DNA of 64,000 nt. Origin: Kaistia defluvii. Its GTDB lineage: Bacteria > Pseudomonadota > Alphaproteobacteria > Rhizobiales > Kaistiaceae. Below, one piece after another: positions 43,090 through 53,088 of this stretch (position 1 is its first letter; the number at the start of each line of letters is the position of its first letter). The stretch lies in the NCBI RefSeq assembly GCF_040548815.1, contig NZ_JBEPSM010000002.1:1-64000 (forward strand), written 5' to 3'. A model generated the notes under the pieces. It did no database searches, was not told the origin of the DNA, and worked only from the letters and a program-made list of their open reading frames with translations. The position numbers and the translations under genes were made by a program.

Positions 43090-45162
43090 ATGAGCCAGTC
43101 CAAATCCGCGAGCATAATGGACGCTCGCATCCTCGTTCCCGCCATAGGCGGCGCGTTCCGCAAGCTGGATCCGCGCAGCCTGGCGCGCAATCCCGTGATG
43201 TTCGTCGTGGCCGTCGTCTCGGCCCTGACCACGGTGCTGTTCCTGCGCGATCTCGCCACCGGCGGCGCCAATCTCGGCTTCTCGCTGCAGATCGTCATCT
43301 GGCTGTGGTTCACCGTGTTGTTCGCCAATTTCGCCGAGGCCGTCGCCGAAGGGCGCGGCAAGGCGCAGGCGGAATCGCTCCGTCGTACTCGCACGGAGAC
43401 GCAGGCCAAGCTGCTTTCGGGCAACGACCCCGCCACCTTCAAGCTGGTGCCCGGCACCAGCCTTCGGGTCGGCGACGTCGTGCTGGTGGAAGCCGGCGAC
43501 ATCATCCCGTCCGATGGCGAGGTCATCGAGGGCGTCGCCTCGGTCAACGAGGCGGCGATCACAGGTGAATCCGCGCCGGTGATCCGCGAATCCGGCGGCG
43601 ACCGCTCGGCCGTCACCGGCGGCACGCAGGTGCTGTCCGACTGGATCCGCGTCCGCATCACGGCGGCCGCCGGCTCGACCTTCATCGACCGCATGATCGC
43701 CCTGGTCGAGGGCGCCGAACGACAGAAGACGCCGAACGAGATCGCGCTCAACATCCTGCTCGCCGGCATGACGCTGATCTTCGTGCTCGCCGTCGTGACC
43801 ATCCCGAGTTTTGCGAACTACGCCGGCGGCTACATTCCGGTCGTCGTGCTGGTGGCGCTGTTTGTCACCCTGATCCCAACGACGATCGGCGCGTTGCTCT
43901 CGGCGATCGGCATCGCCGGCATGGACCGGCTGGTACGCTTCAACGTGCTCGCCATGTCGGGCCGCGCTGTCGAGGCGGCCGGCGACGTCGATACGCTGCT
44001 GCTCGACAAGACCGGCACGATCACCCTCGGCAACCGCCAGGCGACCGAGCTTCGCCCGGTGCGCGGCGTCACCGAGCCGGAACTGGCCGACGCGGCGCAA
44101 CTCGCCTCGCTTGCCGACGAGACGCCAGAGGGCCGCTCGATCGTCGTGCTCGCCAAGGAGAAATACGGCATCCGCGCCCGCGACATGCAGAGCCTGCATG
44201 CGACCTTCGTGCCGTTCACGGCGCAGACCCGGATGAGCGGCGTCGATCTCGACGGGTCGTCCATCCGCAAGGGCGCGGTCGACGCCGTGCTGAAGCATGT
44301 CGACCAGGCGAGCGCGGCTACCGGTGGTAACCGCGCCAGCACCAGCACGATCCGCGAACTCCAGACCATCGCCGACGAGATCGCCAAGACCGGCGGCACG
44401 CCGCTGGCCGTGGTCAAGGATGGCCGCCTGCTGGGCGTCGTCCACCTCAAGGACATCGTCAAGGGCGGCATCCGGGAGCGTTTCGCGGAGCTTCGCCGGA
44501 TGGGCATCCGCACGGTGATGATCACCGGCGACAACCCGATGACGGCAGCGGCCATTGCGGCCGAGGCCGGCGTCGACGACTTTCTGGCTCAGGCCACGCC
44601 CGAGATGAAGCTCGCTCTGATCCGCGAGGAGCAGGCCAAGGGCAAGCTGGTGGCGATGTGCGGCGACGGCACCAACGACGCCCCGGCGCTGGCGCAATCC
44701 GATGTCGGCGTGGCGATGAATACCGGCACAGTGGCGGCGCGCGAGGCCGGCAACATGGTCGATCTCGACAGCGATCCGACCAAGCTCATCGAGATCGTCG
44801 AAATCGGCAAGCAGTTGCTGATGACGCGCGGCGCGCTCACCACCTTCTCGATCGCCAACGACGTCGCCAAGTATTTCGCTATCATCCCGGCGATGTTCCT
44901 GGCCTTCTACCCGCAATTGGGCGCGCTCAACATCATGGGTCTTTCCACCCCGCAGAGCGCTATCCTGTCGGCGATCATCTTCAACGCGCTGATCATTGTC
45001 GCGCTGATCCCGCTCTCGCTGCGCGGCGTCAAATACAGGGCCGTCGGCGCCGGAGCCCTGCTGTCGCGCAACCTGCTGATCTACGGCGTCGGCGGTCTCA
45101 TTGTGCCGTTCGCCGGCATCAAGGCCATCGACATGGCCATCACGGCCCTCGGCCTCGTCTGA
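43090..45162 (+). CDS. kdpB: Potassium-transporting ATPase subunit KdpB (P-type ATPase)
   Basis: 690 residues from the ATG at 43090 (GGAG eight bases upstream; ATG 43075 in frame before it). P-type ATPase motifs: actuator AITGESAPV, phosphorylation site [14 protein letters not shown], nucleotide-binding segment KGAVDAVL, and hinge [21 protein letters not shown]. It hydrolyses ATP and drives K+ through KdpA. Confidence 0.97.
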   Translation: MSQSKSASIMDARILVPAIGGAFRKLDPRSLARNPVMFVVAVVSALTTVLFLRDLATGGANLGFSLQIVIWLWFTVLFANFAEAVAEGRGKAQAESLRRTRTETQAKLLSGNDPATFKLVPGTSLRVGDVVLVEAGDIIPSDGEVIEGVASVNEAAITGESAPVIRESGGDRSAVTGGTQVLSDWIRVRITAAAGSTFIDRMIALVEGAERQKTPNEIALNILLAGMTLIFVLAVVTIPSFANYAGGYIPVVVLVALFVTLIPTTIGALLSAIGIAGMDRLVRFNVLAMSGRAVEAAGDVDTLLLDKTGTITLGNRQATELRPVRGVTEPELADAAQLASLADETPEGRSIVVLAKEKYGIRARDMQSLHATFVPFTAQTRMSGVDLDGSSIRKGAVDAVLKHVDQASAATGGNRASTSTIRELQTIADEIAKTGGTPLAVVKDGRLLGVVHLKDIVKGGIRERFAELRRMGIRTVMITGDNPMTAAAIAAEAGVDDFLAQATPEMKLALIREEQAKGKLVAMCGDGTNDAPALAQSDVGVAMNTGTVAAREAGNMVDLDSDPTKLIEIVEIGKQLLMTRGALTTFSIANDVAKYFAIIPAMFLAFYPQLGALNIMGLSTPQSAILSAIIFNALIIVALIPLSLRGVKYRAVGAGALLSRNLLIYGVGGLIVPFAGIKAIDMAITALGLV

Positions 45163-45174
45163 AGGATATCTGTC

Positions 45175-45744
45175 ATGTTGAAACAGCTACGCCCTGCGAT
45201 CCTGATGATCGTCGCGCTCACCGTGATCACCGGCCTGATCTATCCGCTGGGGATGACCGGCATCGCCCAGGCGCTGTTCCCGCGCCAGGCCAATGGCAGC
45301 CTGATCGAGCGCGATGGCAAGGTCGTCGGTTCCGAACTCATCGGCCAGGGTTTCACCACCGACCGCTACTTCCACGGCCGCCCCTCGGCCGCCGGCAAGG
45401 GCTATGACGCAGCGGCTTCCGGCGGATCTAATCTCGGCCCGAGCAATCCGGCGCTGATCGAGCGCATCCAGGCCGACGCGGAAAAGCTGAAGGCGGAAAA
45501 CCCCGGCGCCGCCGTGCCGATCGACCTGGTCACCACCTCGGGCAGCGGCCTCGACCCCGATATCTCGCCGGAGGCCGCCCTGTTCCAGGTGCCCCGCGTC
45601 GCCAAGGCGCGCGGGCTGGACGAGGTCACCGTGAAGGCGCTGGTCACGGCGCATGTCGAGGACCGGCAGCTCGGCTTCCTGGGCGAGCCGGTCGTCAACG
45701 TGCTCGCCTTGAACCTTGCGCTGGACGCAGCCGGCGCGCAATGA
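45175..45744 (+). CDS. kdpC: Potassium-transporting ATPase subunit KdpC
   Basis: 189 residues. One N-terminal helix (about 8-30, [23 protein letters not shown]) and a periplasmic domain with [21 protein letters not shown] and [14 protein letters not shown]. It helps K+ loading and complex stability. GAAGGA upstream of the ATG; 12 bases after kdpB. Confidence 0.96.
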   Translation: MLKQLRPAILMIVALTVITGLIYPLGMTGIAQALFPRQANGSLIERDGKVVGSELIGQGFTTDRYFHGRPSAAGKGYDAAASGGSNLGPSNPALIERIQADAEKLKAENPGAAVPIDLVTTSGSGLDPDISPEAALFQVPRVAKARGLDEVTVKALVTAHVEDRQLGFLGEPVVNVLALNLALDAAGAQ

Positions 45745-45811
45745 CAGGCAGGGGCCGGTACCAGCGCCCCGGCGCCGGTTCCGGCCGTTTGGACAGATGG
45801 GTCAAGATTGG

Positions 45812-48514
45812 ATGCCTGACGACAGTCGAGACGCACCGAACCGGCCATCGCCGGAGGCGCTGCTGGAGCGGGCGACGCGCGAGACGCGCGGCCGGCTGAA
45901 GATTTTCCTCGGCGCCGCGCCCGGCGTCGGCAAGACCTACGAGATGCTGATGTCCGGCCGGGCCCGCAAGGCGGACGGCGTCGATGTCGTCATCGGCGTG
46001 GTCGAGACGCATGGCCGGGCCGAGACGGAGGCGCTGGTCGAGGGCTTCGAGGTCGTTCCGCGAAAGACGGTCGATTATCGCGGCCGCGTGCTCGAAGAGA
46101 TGGACCTCGACGCCATCCTGGCGCGCCGGCCGGCGCTGGTACTGGTCGACGAGCTCGCCCACACCAATGCCGAGGGCAGCCGCCACCCCAAGCGCTATCT
46201 CGACGTCGAGGAGATTCTGGCGCGCGGCATCGACGTCTACACCACGCTCAACATCCAGCATGTCGAGAGCCTGAACGACGTCGTCGCCCAGATCACCCGG
46301 ATCCGGGTGCGCGAGACGGTGCCGGATTCGATCATCGACCGCGCCGACGACGTCGAGGTCATCGACCTCACCCCCGACGACCTGATCAAGCGCCTGCATG
46401 AGGGCAAGGTCTATTTCGCCGGCACGGCGAAGCGGGCGATCGAGAACTATTTTTCGCCCGGCAATCTGACGGCGCTGCGCGAACTGGCGCTTCGCCGCAC
46501 GGCGCAGCGGGTCGACGAGCAACTCGTCAGCCACATGCAGGCGCACGCCATCTCCGGCCCCTGGGCGGCGGGCGATCGCGTGCTGGTCTGCATCGACGAG
46601 CAGCCGCGCGGCGTCTCACTGGTGCGCTATGCACGCCGCCAGGCGGACCGGCTGCGGGCGCCCTGGGCGGCGATCTATATCGAGACGGCGCGCTCCGCCG
46701 GCCTGTCGGAAGCCGACAAGGACCGCATCGCCGCGACGCTGCGGCTGGCCGAGCAACTGGGCGGCGAGGCGATCACGCTGCCGGGCCAGGACGTCGCCCG
46801 GGACATCGTCCGCCACGCCCTGGCGAACAATGTCACGCACATCATCGTCGGCAAGCCCGACAAGTCGCGCTGGCGCGAGGCGATCGAAGGCTCGGTGTCG
46901 CATGAGCTGATCCGGCTCGCCGGCGACATCAGCGTTCACGTCATCTCCGGCGACGATCGCGAAGCGCCACCGGCCCGGGGCGTGGCGCTGGCTGCGCCGT
47001 CCCGGTTCCGCCTGCGCCCCTATGTGCTCGGCGTCGGCTATGTCGGCATTGGGCTGGGCTTCGCCATGTTGCTGCTGCATGTGCTCGACGTGCGCAACCT
47101 GGCGCTGGTGTTCCTGATGGCGGTGCTGACCTCGGCGGTGACGGCGGGGCTCTGGCCGGCGCTGTTCACCTCGGCCGTCGCCGCGCTCGCCTTCAACTTC
47201 TTCTTCCTGCCGCCGCTCTACACGCTCAACATCGGCGATCCGGAGAGCGTGATCGCCTTCGTCTTCTTCCTCGGCGTCGCTGTTATCGCCAGCAACCTGA
47301 CCGCCCGCGTGCAGCGCCAGGCGGCAGCGGCGCGCCAGCGGGCCCGCACCACCGAAGGGCTCTATCTCTTCAGCAAGAAGCTGGCCGGCGCCGGCACGCT
47401 CGAAGACGTGCTGTGGGCGACGGTCTACCAGATCGCCTCGATGCTGAAGGTGCGCGTTGTCGTGCTGCTGCCGGAGAGCGGCACGATTGCCGTGCGCGCC
47501 GGCTATCCGCCGGATGACACGCTGGTCGACGCCGACATCGCCGCCGCGCGCTGGGCCTGGGAGCACGATCGCCCGGCCGGGCGGGGCGCCGATACGCTGC
47601 CCGGGGCCCGGCGGCTCTATCTGCCGCTGCGCACCGGCCGAACGGCGGTCGGCGTCGTCGGGCTCGACGATGACGGGCAGGGGCCCTTGCTGACGCCGGA
47701 AGAACAGCGGCTGTTCGACTCGCTCGCCGACCAGGCGGCGCTCGCTATCGAGCGGATTGAACTGGTCGCCGATGTCGATCGCGCTCGGCTCGCGGCCGAG
47801 GCGGACCGGCTGCGCTCCGCGCTGCTGACCTCGATTTCGCACGACTTGAAGACGCCGCTCGCCGCCATCATGGGCGCGGCCGAGGCGCTGCGCGACTATC
47901 CCGACACCATTCCCGAGGCCGACCGGGTCGAGCTGCTTTCGACCGTCATCGACGAGTCCGAGCGGCTGCATCGTTTCATCGCCAATCTGCTTGATATGAC
48001 GCGGATCGAATCCGGCGCGATGGCGCCGAATGCCTCGGCGCAATATGTCGGCGACGTCGTCGGCACCGCGCTGCGCCGGGCGGCCAAGATCCTGTCGCAT
48101 CACGTCGTCGAGGTCGAGATTCCCTCGGACCTGCCGATGGTGCGGCTCGATCCCGTTCTGTTCGAGCAGGTGCTGTTCAACCTGCTCGACAATGCCGCCA
48201 AATACGCGCCGGTGGCCTCGACGGTACGGATCCAGGGCTGGGCCGATGGCGGCTCCGTGCTTCTTCAGGTGATGGACGAGGGGCCGGGCATCCCGCCCGC
48301 CGACCTTGAACGCGTCTTCGATACCTTCTATCGGGTGCGCAAGACCGACCATGTGCTGGCCGGAACGGGGCTGGGGCTTTCGATCTGCCGTGGCTTCGTC
48401 GAGGCGATGGGCGGAACGATAGAGGCCAGCAACCGTACCGACCGCTCGGGCGCGGTCTTCACCATCAAGATGCCGGTCCCGGCCGACGCCGCCACGCTGG
48501 AAGAGCTGCCATGA
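45812..48514 (+). CDS. kdpD: Osmosensitive K+ channel histidine kinase KdpD
   Basis: 900 residues from the ATG at 45812 (ATG 45797 also in frame). N-terminal KdpD domain with Walker A GAAPGVGKT (34-42) and Walker B-type LVDELAHTN, a universal-stress domain (about 250-370), four membrane helices (about 405-505), a GAF domain, then HisKA with H677 (SISHDLKTPLAA) and an HATPase domain (LLDNAAKYAP, GTGLGLSICRG). It senses low K+ and salt stress and phosphorylates KdpE. Its last base pairs overlap kdpE (ATGA). Confidence 0.95.
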   Translation: MPDDSRDAPNRPSPEALLERATRETRGRLKIFLGAAPGVGKTYEMLMSGRARKADGVDVVIGVVETHGRAETEALVEGFEVVPRKTVDYRGRVLEEMDLDAILARRPALVLVDELAHTNAEGSRHPKRYLDVEEILARGIDVYTTLNIQHVESLNDVVAQITRIRVRETVPDSIIDRADDVEVIDLTPDDLIKRLHEGKVYFAGTAKRAIENYFSPGNLTALRELALRRTAQRVDEQLVSHMQAHAISGPWAAGDRVLVCIDEQPRGVSLVRYARRQADRLRAPWAAIYIETARSAGLSEADKDRIAATLRLAEQLGGEAITLPGQDVARDIVRHALANNVTHIIVGKPDKSRWREAIEGSVSHELIRLAGDISVHVISGDDREAPPARGVALAAPSRFRLRPYVLGVGYVGIGLGFAMLLLHVLDVRNLALVFLMAVLTSAVTAGLWPALFTSAVAALAFNFFFLPPLYTLNIGDPESVIAFVFFLGVAVIASNLTARVQRQAAAARQRARTTEGLYLFSKKLAGAGTLEDVLWATVYQIASMLKVRVVVLLPESGTIAVRAGYPPDDTLVDADIAAARWAWEHDRPAGRGADTLPGARRLYLPLRTGRTAVGVVGLDDDGQGPLLTPEEQRLFDSLADQAALAIERIELVADVDRARLAAEADRLRSALLTSISHDLKTPLAAIMGAAEALRDYPDTIPEADRVELLSTVIDESERLHRFIANLLDMTRIESGAMAPNASAQYVGDVVGTALRRAAKILSHHVVEVEIPSDLPMVRLDPVLFEQVLFNLLDNAAKYAPVASTVRIQGWADGGSVLLQVMDEGPGIPPADLERVFDTFYRVRKTDHVLAGTGLGLSICRGFVEAMGGTIEASNRTDRSGAVFTIKMPVPADAATLEELP

Positions 48515-49203
48515 CCAGTCCGATGGTACGAATCCTGATCGTCGACGACGAACCGCCGATCCGCCGCCTGCTTCGGGTCGGGCTCACATCCGAGGGCTTT
48601 GCCATCGACGAGGCGACCAATGCCCGCACCGCGATCGAGCATGTCGCGGCCGAAAAGCCGGACCTGATCCTGCTCGATCTCGGCCTGCCGGACATGCCTG
48701 GGCATGAGCTGATCGGCCGCTGGCGGACGGAGCTGCCGGATCTCCCGATCGTCGTGCTATCGAGCCGCACCGACGAGGCCGGTATCGTGCGCGCGCTGGA
48801 GCTCGGCGCCGATGACTACATGACCAAGCCCTTCGGCATGAAGGAACTGGTTGCGCGCATTCGCGTTGCCCTCCGCCACAAGTTGCAGCAGCAGGGCGAG
48901 AAGCCGATCTTCCAGACGGGCGAGCTTTCTGTCGATCTCGTCAAGCGGATCGTCAAGGTCGCAGACCGGGAGATCAAGCTGTCGCCGAAGGAATACGACA
49001 TCCTGCGCGTGCTCGTTCAGCACGCCGGCAAGGTGCTGACCCACCAATATCTCCTGAACCAGGTTTGGGGTGGGTCGACAGATGTGCAATACCTGCGCGT
49101 CTATGTGCGCCAGCTCCGCCAGAAGATCGAACGTCAGCCGGACCAGCCCGAATATATCACCACCGAAACGGGTGTCGGTTACCGGTTGCGCGACGTCGAA
49201 TGA
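48511..49203 (+). CDS. kdpE: Response regulator KdpE
   Basis: 230 residues, OmpR/PhoB family. Receiver with acidic pocket DDE (12-14), phospho-acceptor D56 (LLDLGLPDMPG), T/S in LSSRTDE, lysine in TKPFG; C-terminal winged helix with VQYLRVYVRQLRQKIE. Activates the kdp operon. It overlaps kdpD by four bases, so the two are translationally coupled. Confidence 0.95.
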   Translation: MTSPMVRILIVDDEPPIRRLLRVGLTSEGFAIDEATNARTAIEHVAAEKPDLILLDLGLPDMPGHELIGRWRTELPDLPIVVLSSRTDEAGIVRALELGADDYMTKPFGMKELVARIRVALRHKLQQQGEKPIFQTGELSVDLVKRIVKVADREIKLSPKEYDILRVLVQHAGKVLTHQYLLNQVWGGSTDVQYLRVYVRQLRQKIERQPDQPEYITTETGVGYRLRDVE

Positions 49204-49266
49204 ACCGAACTGGCACAGGCCGTGCCGTGATCCGAAGCGCCCTTTGGCGCCGATGCGAGTGAGACG

Positions 49267-49719
49267 ATGATCCTTTCCCAATTCATCAAGCCCGAAAGCG
49301 TGATGATTGACCTTCCGGCCCCGTCCAAGACGAAGCTGCTGCGCAGCCTGTCCGACCAGGCCGCGCTGGCGCTGGACCTGCCGGCGGACGACATCTTTCA
49401 GGCGATCCACAATCGCGAGAAGCTGGGCTCCACCGGCGTCGGCGAGGGCATCGCCATTCCGCATGCGCCGGTTCCCGGCCTCGAGACGCCGTTCGGCATG
49501 GTGATCCGGTTGAAGAAGCCGATCGATTTCGAGTCGATCGACGATATCCCGGTCGACATCGTCTGCCTGCTGTTGATGCCGGGCCAGAGCTCCACGACCT
49601 ATCTGAACGTGCTGGCCTCCATGGCGCGCAAGCTGCGCTCGCCCAAGGTGGTCAAGTCGATCCGCCAGGCGGTGCTGACCGAGCAGGTCTATGCCGCGTT
49701 GTGCGACGAGGCGGCCTGA
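49267..49719 (+). CDS. PTS EIIA protein, PtsN (EIIA-Ntr) type
   Basis: 150 residues, PTS EIIA type 2 (fructose/Ntr). The phospho-accepting histidine is H66 in GIAIPHAPVPG, preceded by NREKLGSTGVGEG, and the fold end has VLASMARKLRSPKVV. It lies 63 bases after kdpE on the same strand. In E. coli, unphosphorylated PtsN binds KdpD and raises its kinase activity, so a PtsN-like protein encoded with kdpDE may set kdp expression by nitrogen/PTS state. Whether this is the only PtsN of the genome cannot be seen; the usual copy sits near rpoN, which is not in this window. Confidence 0.88.
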   Translation: MILSQFIKPESVMIDLPAPSKTKLLRSLSDQAALALDLPADDIFQAIHNREKLGSTGVGEGIAIPHAPVPGLETPFGMVIRLKKPIDFESIDDIPVDIVCLLLMPGQSSTTYLNVLASMARKLRSPKVVKSIRQAVLTEQVYAALCDEAA

Positions 49720-49793
49720 CCGCAGGCGGCCCTGGCCGGAACCCCCGCTGCGCCGCTGCGTTGACCCCCGGTTGAAGCAAACGGAGGTGCGTC

Positions 49794-50111
49794 ATGCCCC
49801 GGGGCGACAAATCGAAATACACCGACAAGCAGGAACGCAAGGCCGATCATATCGCCGAAGGCTATGAAGAGCGCGGCGTTCCCGAGAAGGAAGCGGAGCG
49901 CCGCGCCTGGGCCACCGTCAACAAGGACGATGGCGGCGGCAAGAAATCCGGCTCCGGCCGCGGGGCCGACACCGGCCATCCCGCCGCGCATAAGGGCGGC
50001 GAAAAAGGCGGGGCCGCTTCGGCAGCCCGTCCAGCAGCCGATCGATCGGCCGCTGCCAGGAAGGCCGCAGCCACCCGAAAGCGCAATGCGGAGCATCGGG
50101 CGCATGGTTGA
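49794..50111 (+). CDS. Small Lys/Gly/Ala-rich protein (plasmid-stabilisation-like)
   Basis: 105 residues, ATG with GGAGGTG upstream. The N-terminal part (SKYTDKQERKADHIAEGYEE and RRAWATVNKDDGGGKKSGSG) matches a common family of small basic proteins often labelled plasmid stabilisation protein; the rest is a disordered Ala/Arg/Lys-rich tail suggestive of nucleic-acid contact. It sits just upstream of ku, a frequent setting in rhizobia-like genomes, but its role is not known. Confidence 0.75.
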   Translation: MPRGDKSKYTDKQERKADHIAEGYEERGVPEKEAERRAWATVNKDDGGGKKSGSGRGADTGHPAAHKGGEKGGAASAARPAADRSAAARKAAATRKRNAEHRAHG

Positions 50112-50157
50112 GCGCACGGTTATCGGTCCCAATTCCCCACGACAGAAAGAGGCAATC

Positions 50158-50310
50158 ATGGACCGGCGAGTAGGACAGTCTACCGAAGAACACGCGACCA
50201 CCACCGAAGCCCGGCAGGCCGTTGCGCCGCATCGACTGCGCTACATGCTGGTGGCCGGCATCGCGGCGGTGGTGCTCGGCTTCCTCGCCGTCTATTTCAT
50301 GATCCAGTAG
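50158..50310 (+). CDS. Small single-helix membrane protein, hypothetical
   Basis: 50 residues, ATG 50158 with AAAGAGG upstream. Polar N-terminus (1-27) then one membrane helix (YMLVAGIAAVVLGFLAVYFM). It lies 21 bases before ku1, same strand. Function unknown. Confidence 0.6.
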   Translation: MDRRVGQSTEEHATTTEARQAVAPHRLRYMLVAGIAAVVLGFLAVYFMIQ

Positions 50311-50331
50311 CCGCCGAGGTCGGAGAGCATC

Positions 50332-51138
50332 ATGGCGCCGCGTTCGTTCTGGAAAGGCTATTTGAAGCTCTCGCTTGTCACCTGCCCGGTGGCGATGATC
50401 CCGGCTACCACGGACAATGAGAAGGTCCGGTTCCACACGCTGAACCGCGCCACCGGCAACCGCGTCGTCAGCCAGTATGTCGACACGGAAACCGGCGACC
50501 TCGTCGAGGATGACGAGCAGGTCAAGGGCTACCAGCGCGGCGAGCACGAGTACTTGATGCTGGAGGACGACGAGATCGATTCCGTCGCACTGGAAAGCAC
50601 GCGGACGATCGATATCGAGATGTTCGTGCCGGCCGATGACATCGGCTGGATCTGGTACGACAAGCCGCATTACCTCGTGCCCGACGATCCGGTCGGCGAG
50701 GAGGCCTTCTCGGTCATTCGCGACGCGATGGCGGCGACGGGCACGGTCGGCATTTCCCGGCTGGTGCTCTATCGGCGCGAGCGGGCCGTGATGCTGAAAC
50801 CACGCGACAATGGCATCGAGCTCTGGACCCTCCATTACGGCGACGAAATCCGCCAGGAGGACGATTATTTCGAGGCGATCGGCGATGCCAAGGCGGACCC
50901 GAAGCTGATGGAAATGATGCAGACGCTGATCAAGGAGCGCACCAAGCCCTGGTCGCCGGTGATGGTCAGCGATCCCGTGCAGGATCGGCTGCTGGATATC
51001 ATCGCGGCGAAGAAGAAGGGCAAGAAGCCCCCGGCCCGCAAGGAAGCGCCAGCAAGCCACGGCAATGTGGTCAGCATCATGGATGCGCTGCGCAAGAGCA
51101 TCGCTTCCGAGTCCAAGCCAAAGCCGAAGGGGCGCTGA
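50332..51138 (+). CDS. ku: Non-homologous end-joining protein Ku (copy 1)
   Basis: 268 residues, the normal size of a bacterial Ku that forms a homodimeric ring on DNA ends and recruits LigD. MAPRSFWKGYLKLSLVTCPV, FHTLNRATGNRV and QVKGYQRGE are the family core; MVSDPVQDRLLDIIAAKKKGKK and a short basic tail end the protein. A second ku lies next to ligD 9 kb downstream; the two differ clearly outside the core. The gene ends at a strong terminator. Confidence 0.95.
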   Translation: MAPRSFWKGYLKLSLVTCPVAMIPATTDNEKVRFHTLNRATGNRVVSQYVDTETGDLVEDDEQVKGYQRGEHEYLMLEDDEIDSVALESTRTIDIEMFVPADDIGWIWYDKPHYLVPDDPVGEEAFSVIRDAMAATGTVGISRLVLYRRERAVMLKPRDNGIELWTLHYGDEIRQEDDYFEAIGDAKADPKLMEMMQTLIKERTKPWSPVMVSDPVQDRLLDIIAAKKKGKKPPARKEAPASHGNVVSIMDALRKSIASESKPKPKGR

Positions 51139-51153
51139 GCCCAAACCGGAATC

Positions 51154-51188
51154 AAAAGGCAGCGCGGAGGGATCCGCGCTGCCTTTTT
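51154..51188. terminator. Strong bidirectional terminator after ku1
   Basis: AAAA - GGCAGCGCGGA - GGGA - TCCGCGCTGCC - T6. A perfect 11-bp stem shared by ku1 (plus) and the Gfo/Idh/MocA gene (minus). Confidence 0.92.
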
Positions 51189-51202
51189 TGTGTTCGTCGC
51201 GC

Positions 51203-52246
51203 CTAGACGCCGTCGGCAAGCGTAATGATCTTGCCCGTCGCTGCAGCCTCTTCGATCGCCGTCAGCACGCGCGTCACGCGCAGGCCGTCCTGCGCGTCGG
51301 CGAGCAGCGGCGCGTCATCCGCGACCGAATCGATGAAGCGGGCGATCGCCTCCATGACGAAGCCGCCGATGCGTCCACCTGCCGCCGGCGTCACGCCGAG
51401 CAGGTCATGCGCGCGCCGGCCGGAGCCGGTATATTTGCTGAAGGCGCTGTTCTGCGCCGTGTCGGTCTGGATCGCACCCTTCTCGCCGATGAATTCCATC
51501 CGGAAATCGACGACGCCGGGCATGTCGCGCGGCAGCACCCAGCTGTTTTCCATCTGGGCGATGGCGCCATTGTCGAATTCGAGGATCGAGAGATGCACGT
51601 CGGCGGTGTTGACGCCATTCGACGCAAGATAGCCGCGCCGGACCATCGCCTGCACGCGCTTGACCTCGGCGCCCATGATGAAGCGCAGCGCGTCGAGCGA
51701 ATGGCTGCCCAGGAACCAGAGTGCCGAGGAGCGGCCGGCCCAGGACAGCAGGTCATAGGGCACGAATACGGTGTTCGACAGCTTGGCGGAGGCGTGCAGC
51801 GGCATACCGATCTCGCCGGCAGCGATGGCCTCGCGGGCGGCCACGATGGCCGGGTTCACCCGGTTGTGGAAGTCGACCATCACCTTGACGCCGGCCTTGT
51901 CGGCCGCGGCGGCGATCGCCTCGACCTCGGCCAGCGTGGTCGCCAGCGGCTTCTCGCTCATCACATGCTTGCCGGCCTGGATGGCGGCCAGGACAATGTC
52001 GCCATGGGCGAAATCGGGCGTCGCCACGGTGACGGCGTCGATATCGGGATCGGCCAGCAGCTGGCGGTAATCCGTATAGGTCTTGGCCGCGCCGAACTGC
52101 TTCTGCATGTCGGCGACGCGGGCGGGATCGAGATCGCAGACGGCAGCGAGCTCCGCGCCCTCGATGGCGCTGAGCGTCTTGCAATGGAACGAGCCCCAGA
52201 GGCCCGCTCCCACTACGCCGAAGCGGACTTTGCGCGATGACGTCAT
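51203..52246 (-). CDS. Gfo/Idh/MocA-family NAD(P)-dependent oxidoreductase
   Basis: 347 residues. N-terminal Rossmann fold GVVGAGLWGSFH, then VATPDFAHGDIVLAAIQAGKHVMSEKP with the catalytic lysine in EKP, and a C-terminal alpha/beta domain (FLGSHSLDALRFIMG). It oxidises or epimerises sugars, sugar acids or inositols. Last gene of a sugar ABC operon (starts seven bases after the permease stop), so it probably acts on the imported compound. Confidence 0.9.
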   Translation of the reverse strand: MTSSRKVRFGVVGAGLWGSFHCKTLSAIEGAELAAVCDLDPARVADMQKQFGAAKTYTDYRQLLADPDIDAVTVATPDFAHGDIVLAAIQAGKHVMSEKPLATTLAEVEAIAAAADKAGVKVMVDFHNRVNPAIVAAREAIAAGEIGMPLHASAKLSNTVFVPYDLLSWAGRSSALWFLGSHSLDALRFIMGAEVKRVQAMVRRGYLASNGVNTADVHLSILEFDNGAIAQMENSWVLPRDMPGVVDFRMEFIGEKGAIQTDTAQNSAFSKYTGSGRRAHDLLGVTPAAGGRIGGFVMEAIARFIDSVADDAPLLADAQDGLRVTRVLTAIEEAAATGKIITLADGV

Positions 52247-52253
52247 TTCCGTT

Positions 52254-53087
52254 TCATCCTTTCACGGAACCAAAGGTCAGGCCTCGGACGACATAGCGGT
52301 CGAGCACGAGGAAGATCAGCATGGGTGGGATCATCGCAGCGACGGCCGCCGAGGCGATGAAGCCCCAGGTGACGCCGGCGGTGCCAAAATATTGCAGCGT
52401 GCCGACCGGCAGCGTCGTCGTGCTGCGGTTGGCGAGCACCAGCGGGAAGGCCGCGTTGTTCCACGAGAACACGAAGGCGAACATCGAGGTGACGATCAGG
52501 CCCGGCATCACCATCGGCAGGATGAACTTGAGCAGGATCGTCGTCGTGCCGGCGCCGTCGATGCGCGCGGCCTCCTCGATCTCGATCGGCACCTCATCGA
52601 TGAAACTCCGCATCAGCCAGACCGAGAACGGGATGGTCAGGGTCTGCGAGATCAGGATCATCGAGAAATAGGTGCCCTTGACGCCCGCGAGGCTCGCCAG
52701 GATCGAGTAGGGGATCAGGAAGGCGACGGGCGGCGCCATCAGCAGGCCGAGATACCAAAGCATGATGTGCTTGCGGCCGCGGATCTTGTAGCGCGACAGC
52801 GCATAGGCGGCCGGAAACGAGAACGGCAGGTTCAGCGCGACCGCGCCCACGGCGACGATCAGGCTGTTCATCAGCTGCGGCGCGTTGTTGCCGGGGTTGA
52901 AGAAGGTGTACCGGATCGATTCCCAGTTGGGCGTGAACGACAGCACCGGCGGCATGGCGAAATAGGTTTCCGCCGGCCGGATGGCGAGCAGCACGAACCA
53001 CAGGATCGGGCCGATGAAGATCAGCAGCAGCAGCCCCATGGCTGCATAGCCGAGCAGCCGGCCGGCGACGCTTTCCGAGCCTTCCAT
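52254..53087 (-). CDS. Sugar ABC transporter permease, MalG type
   Basis: 277 residues, six membrane helices. Typical MalG-like features: YALSRYKIRGRKH, SFIDEVPIEIEEAARIDGAG (the EAA loop for the ATPase) and LDRYVVRGLTFGSVKG at the end. Second channel subunit; starts one base after the stop of the partner permease. Confidence 0.92.
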   Translation of the reverse strand: MEGSESVAGRLLGYAAMGLLLLIFIGPILWFVLLAIRPAETYFAMPPVLSFTPNWESIRYTFFNPGNNAPQLMNSLIVAVGAVALNLPFSFPAAYALSRYKIRGRKHIMLWYLGLLMAPPVAFLIPYSILASLAGVKGTYFSMILISQTLTIPFSVWLMRSFIDEVPIEIEEAARIDGAGTTTILLKFILPMVMPGLIVTSMFAFVFSWNNAAFPLVLANRSTTTLPVGTLQYFGTAGVTWGFIASAAVAAMIPPMLIFLVLDRYVVRGLTFGSVKG

Positions 53088-53088
53088 A

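Noticed and set aside
41371..44916. A 1181-codon open frame on the minus strand opposite kdpA and kdpB
   Set aside because: It is an antisense shadow of strongly conserved genes in high-GC DNA; the translation is rich in Arg, His, Asp and Gln with no domain pattern.
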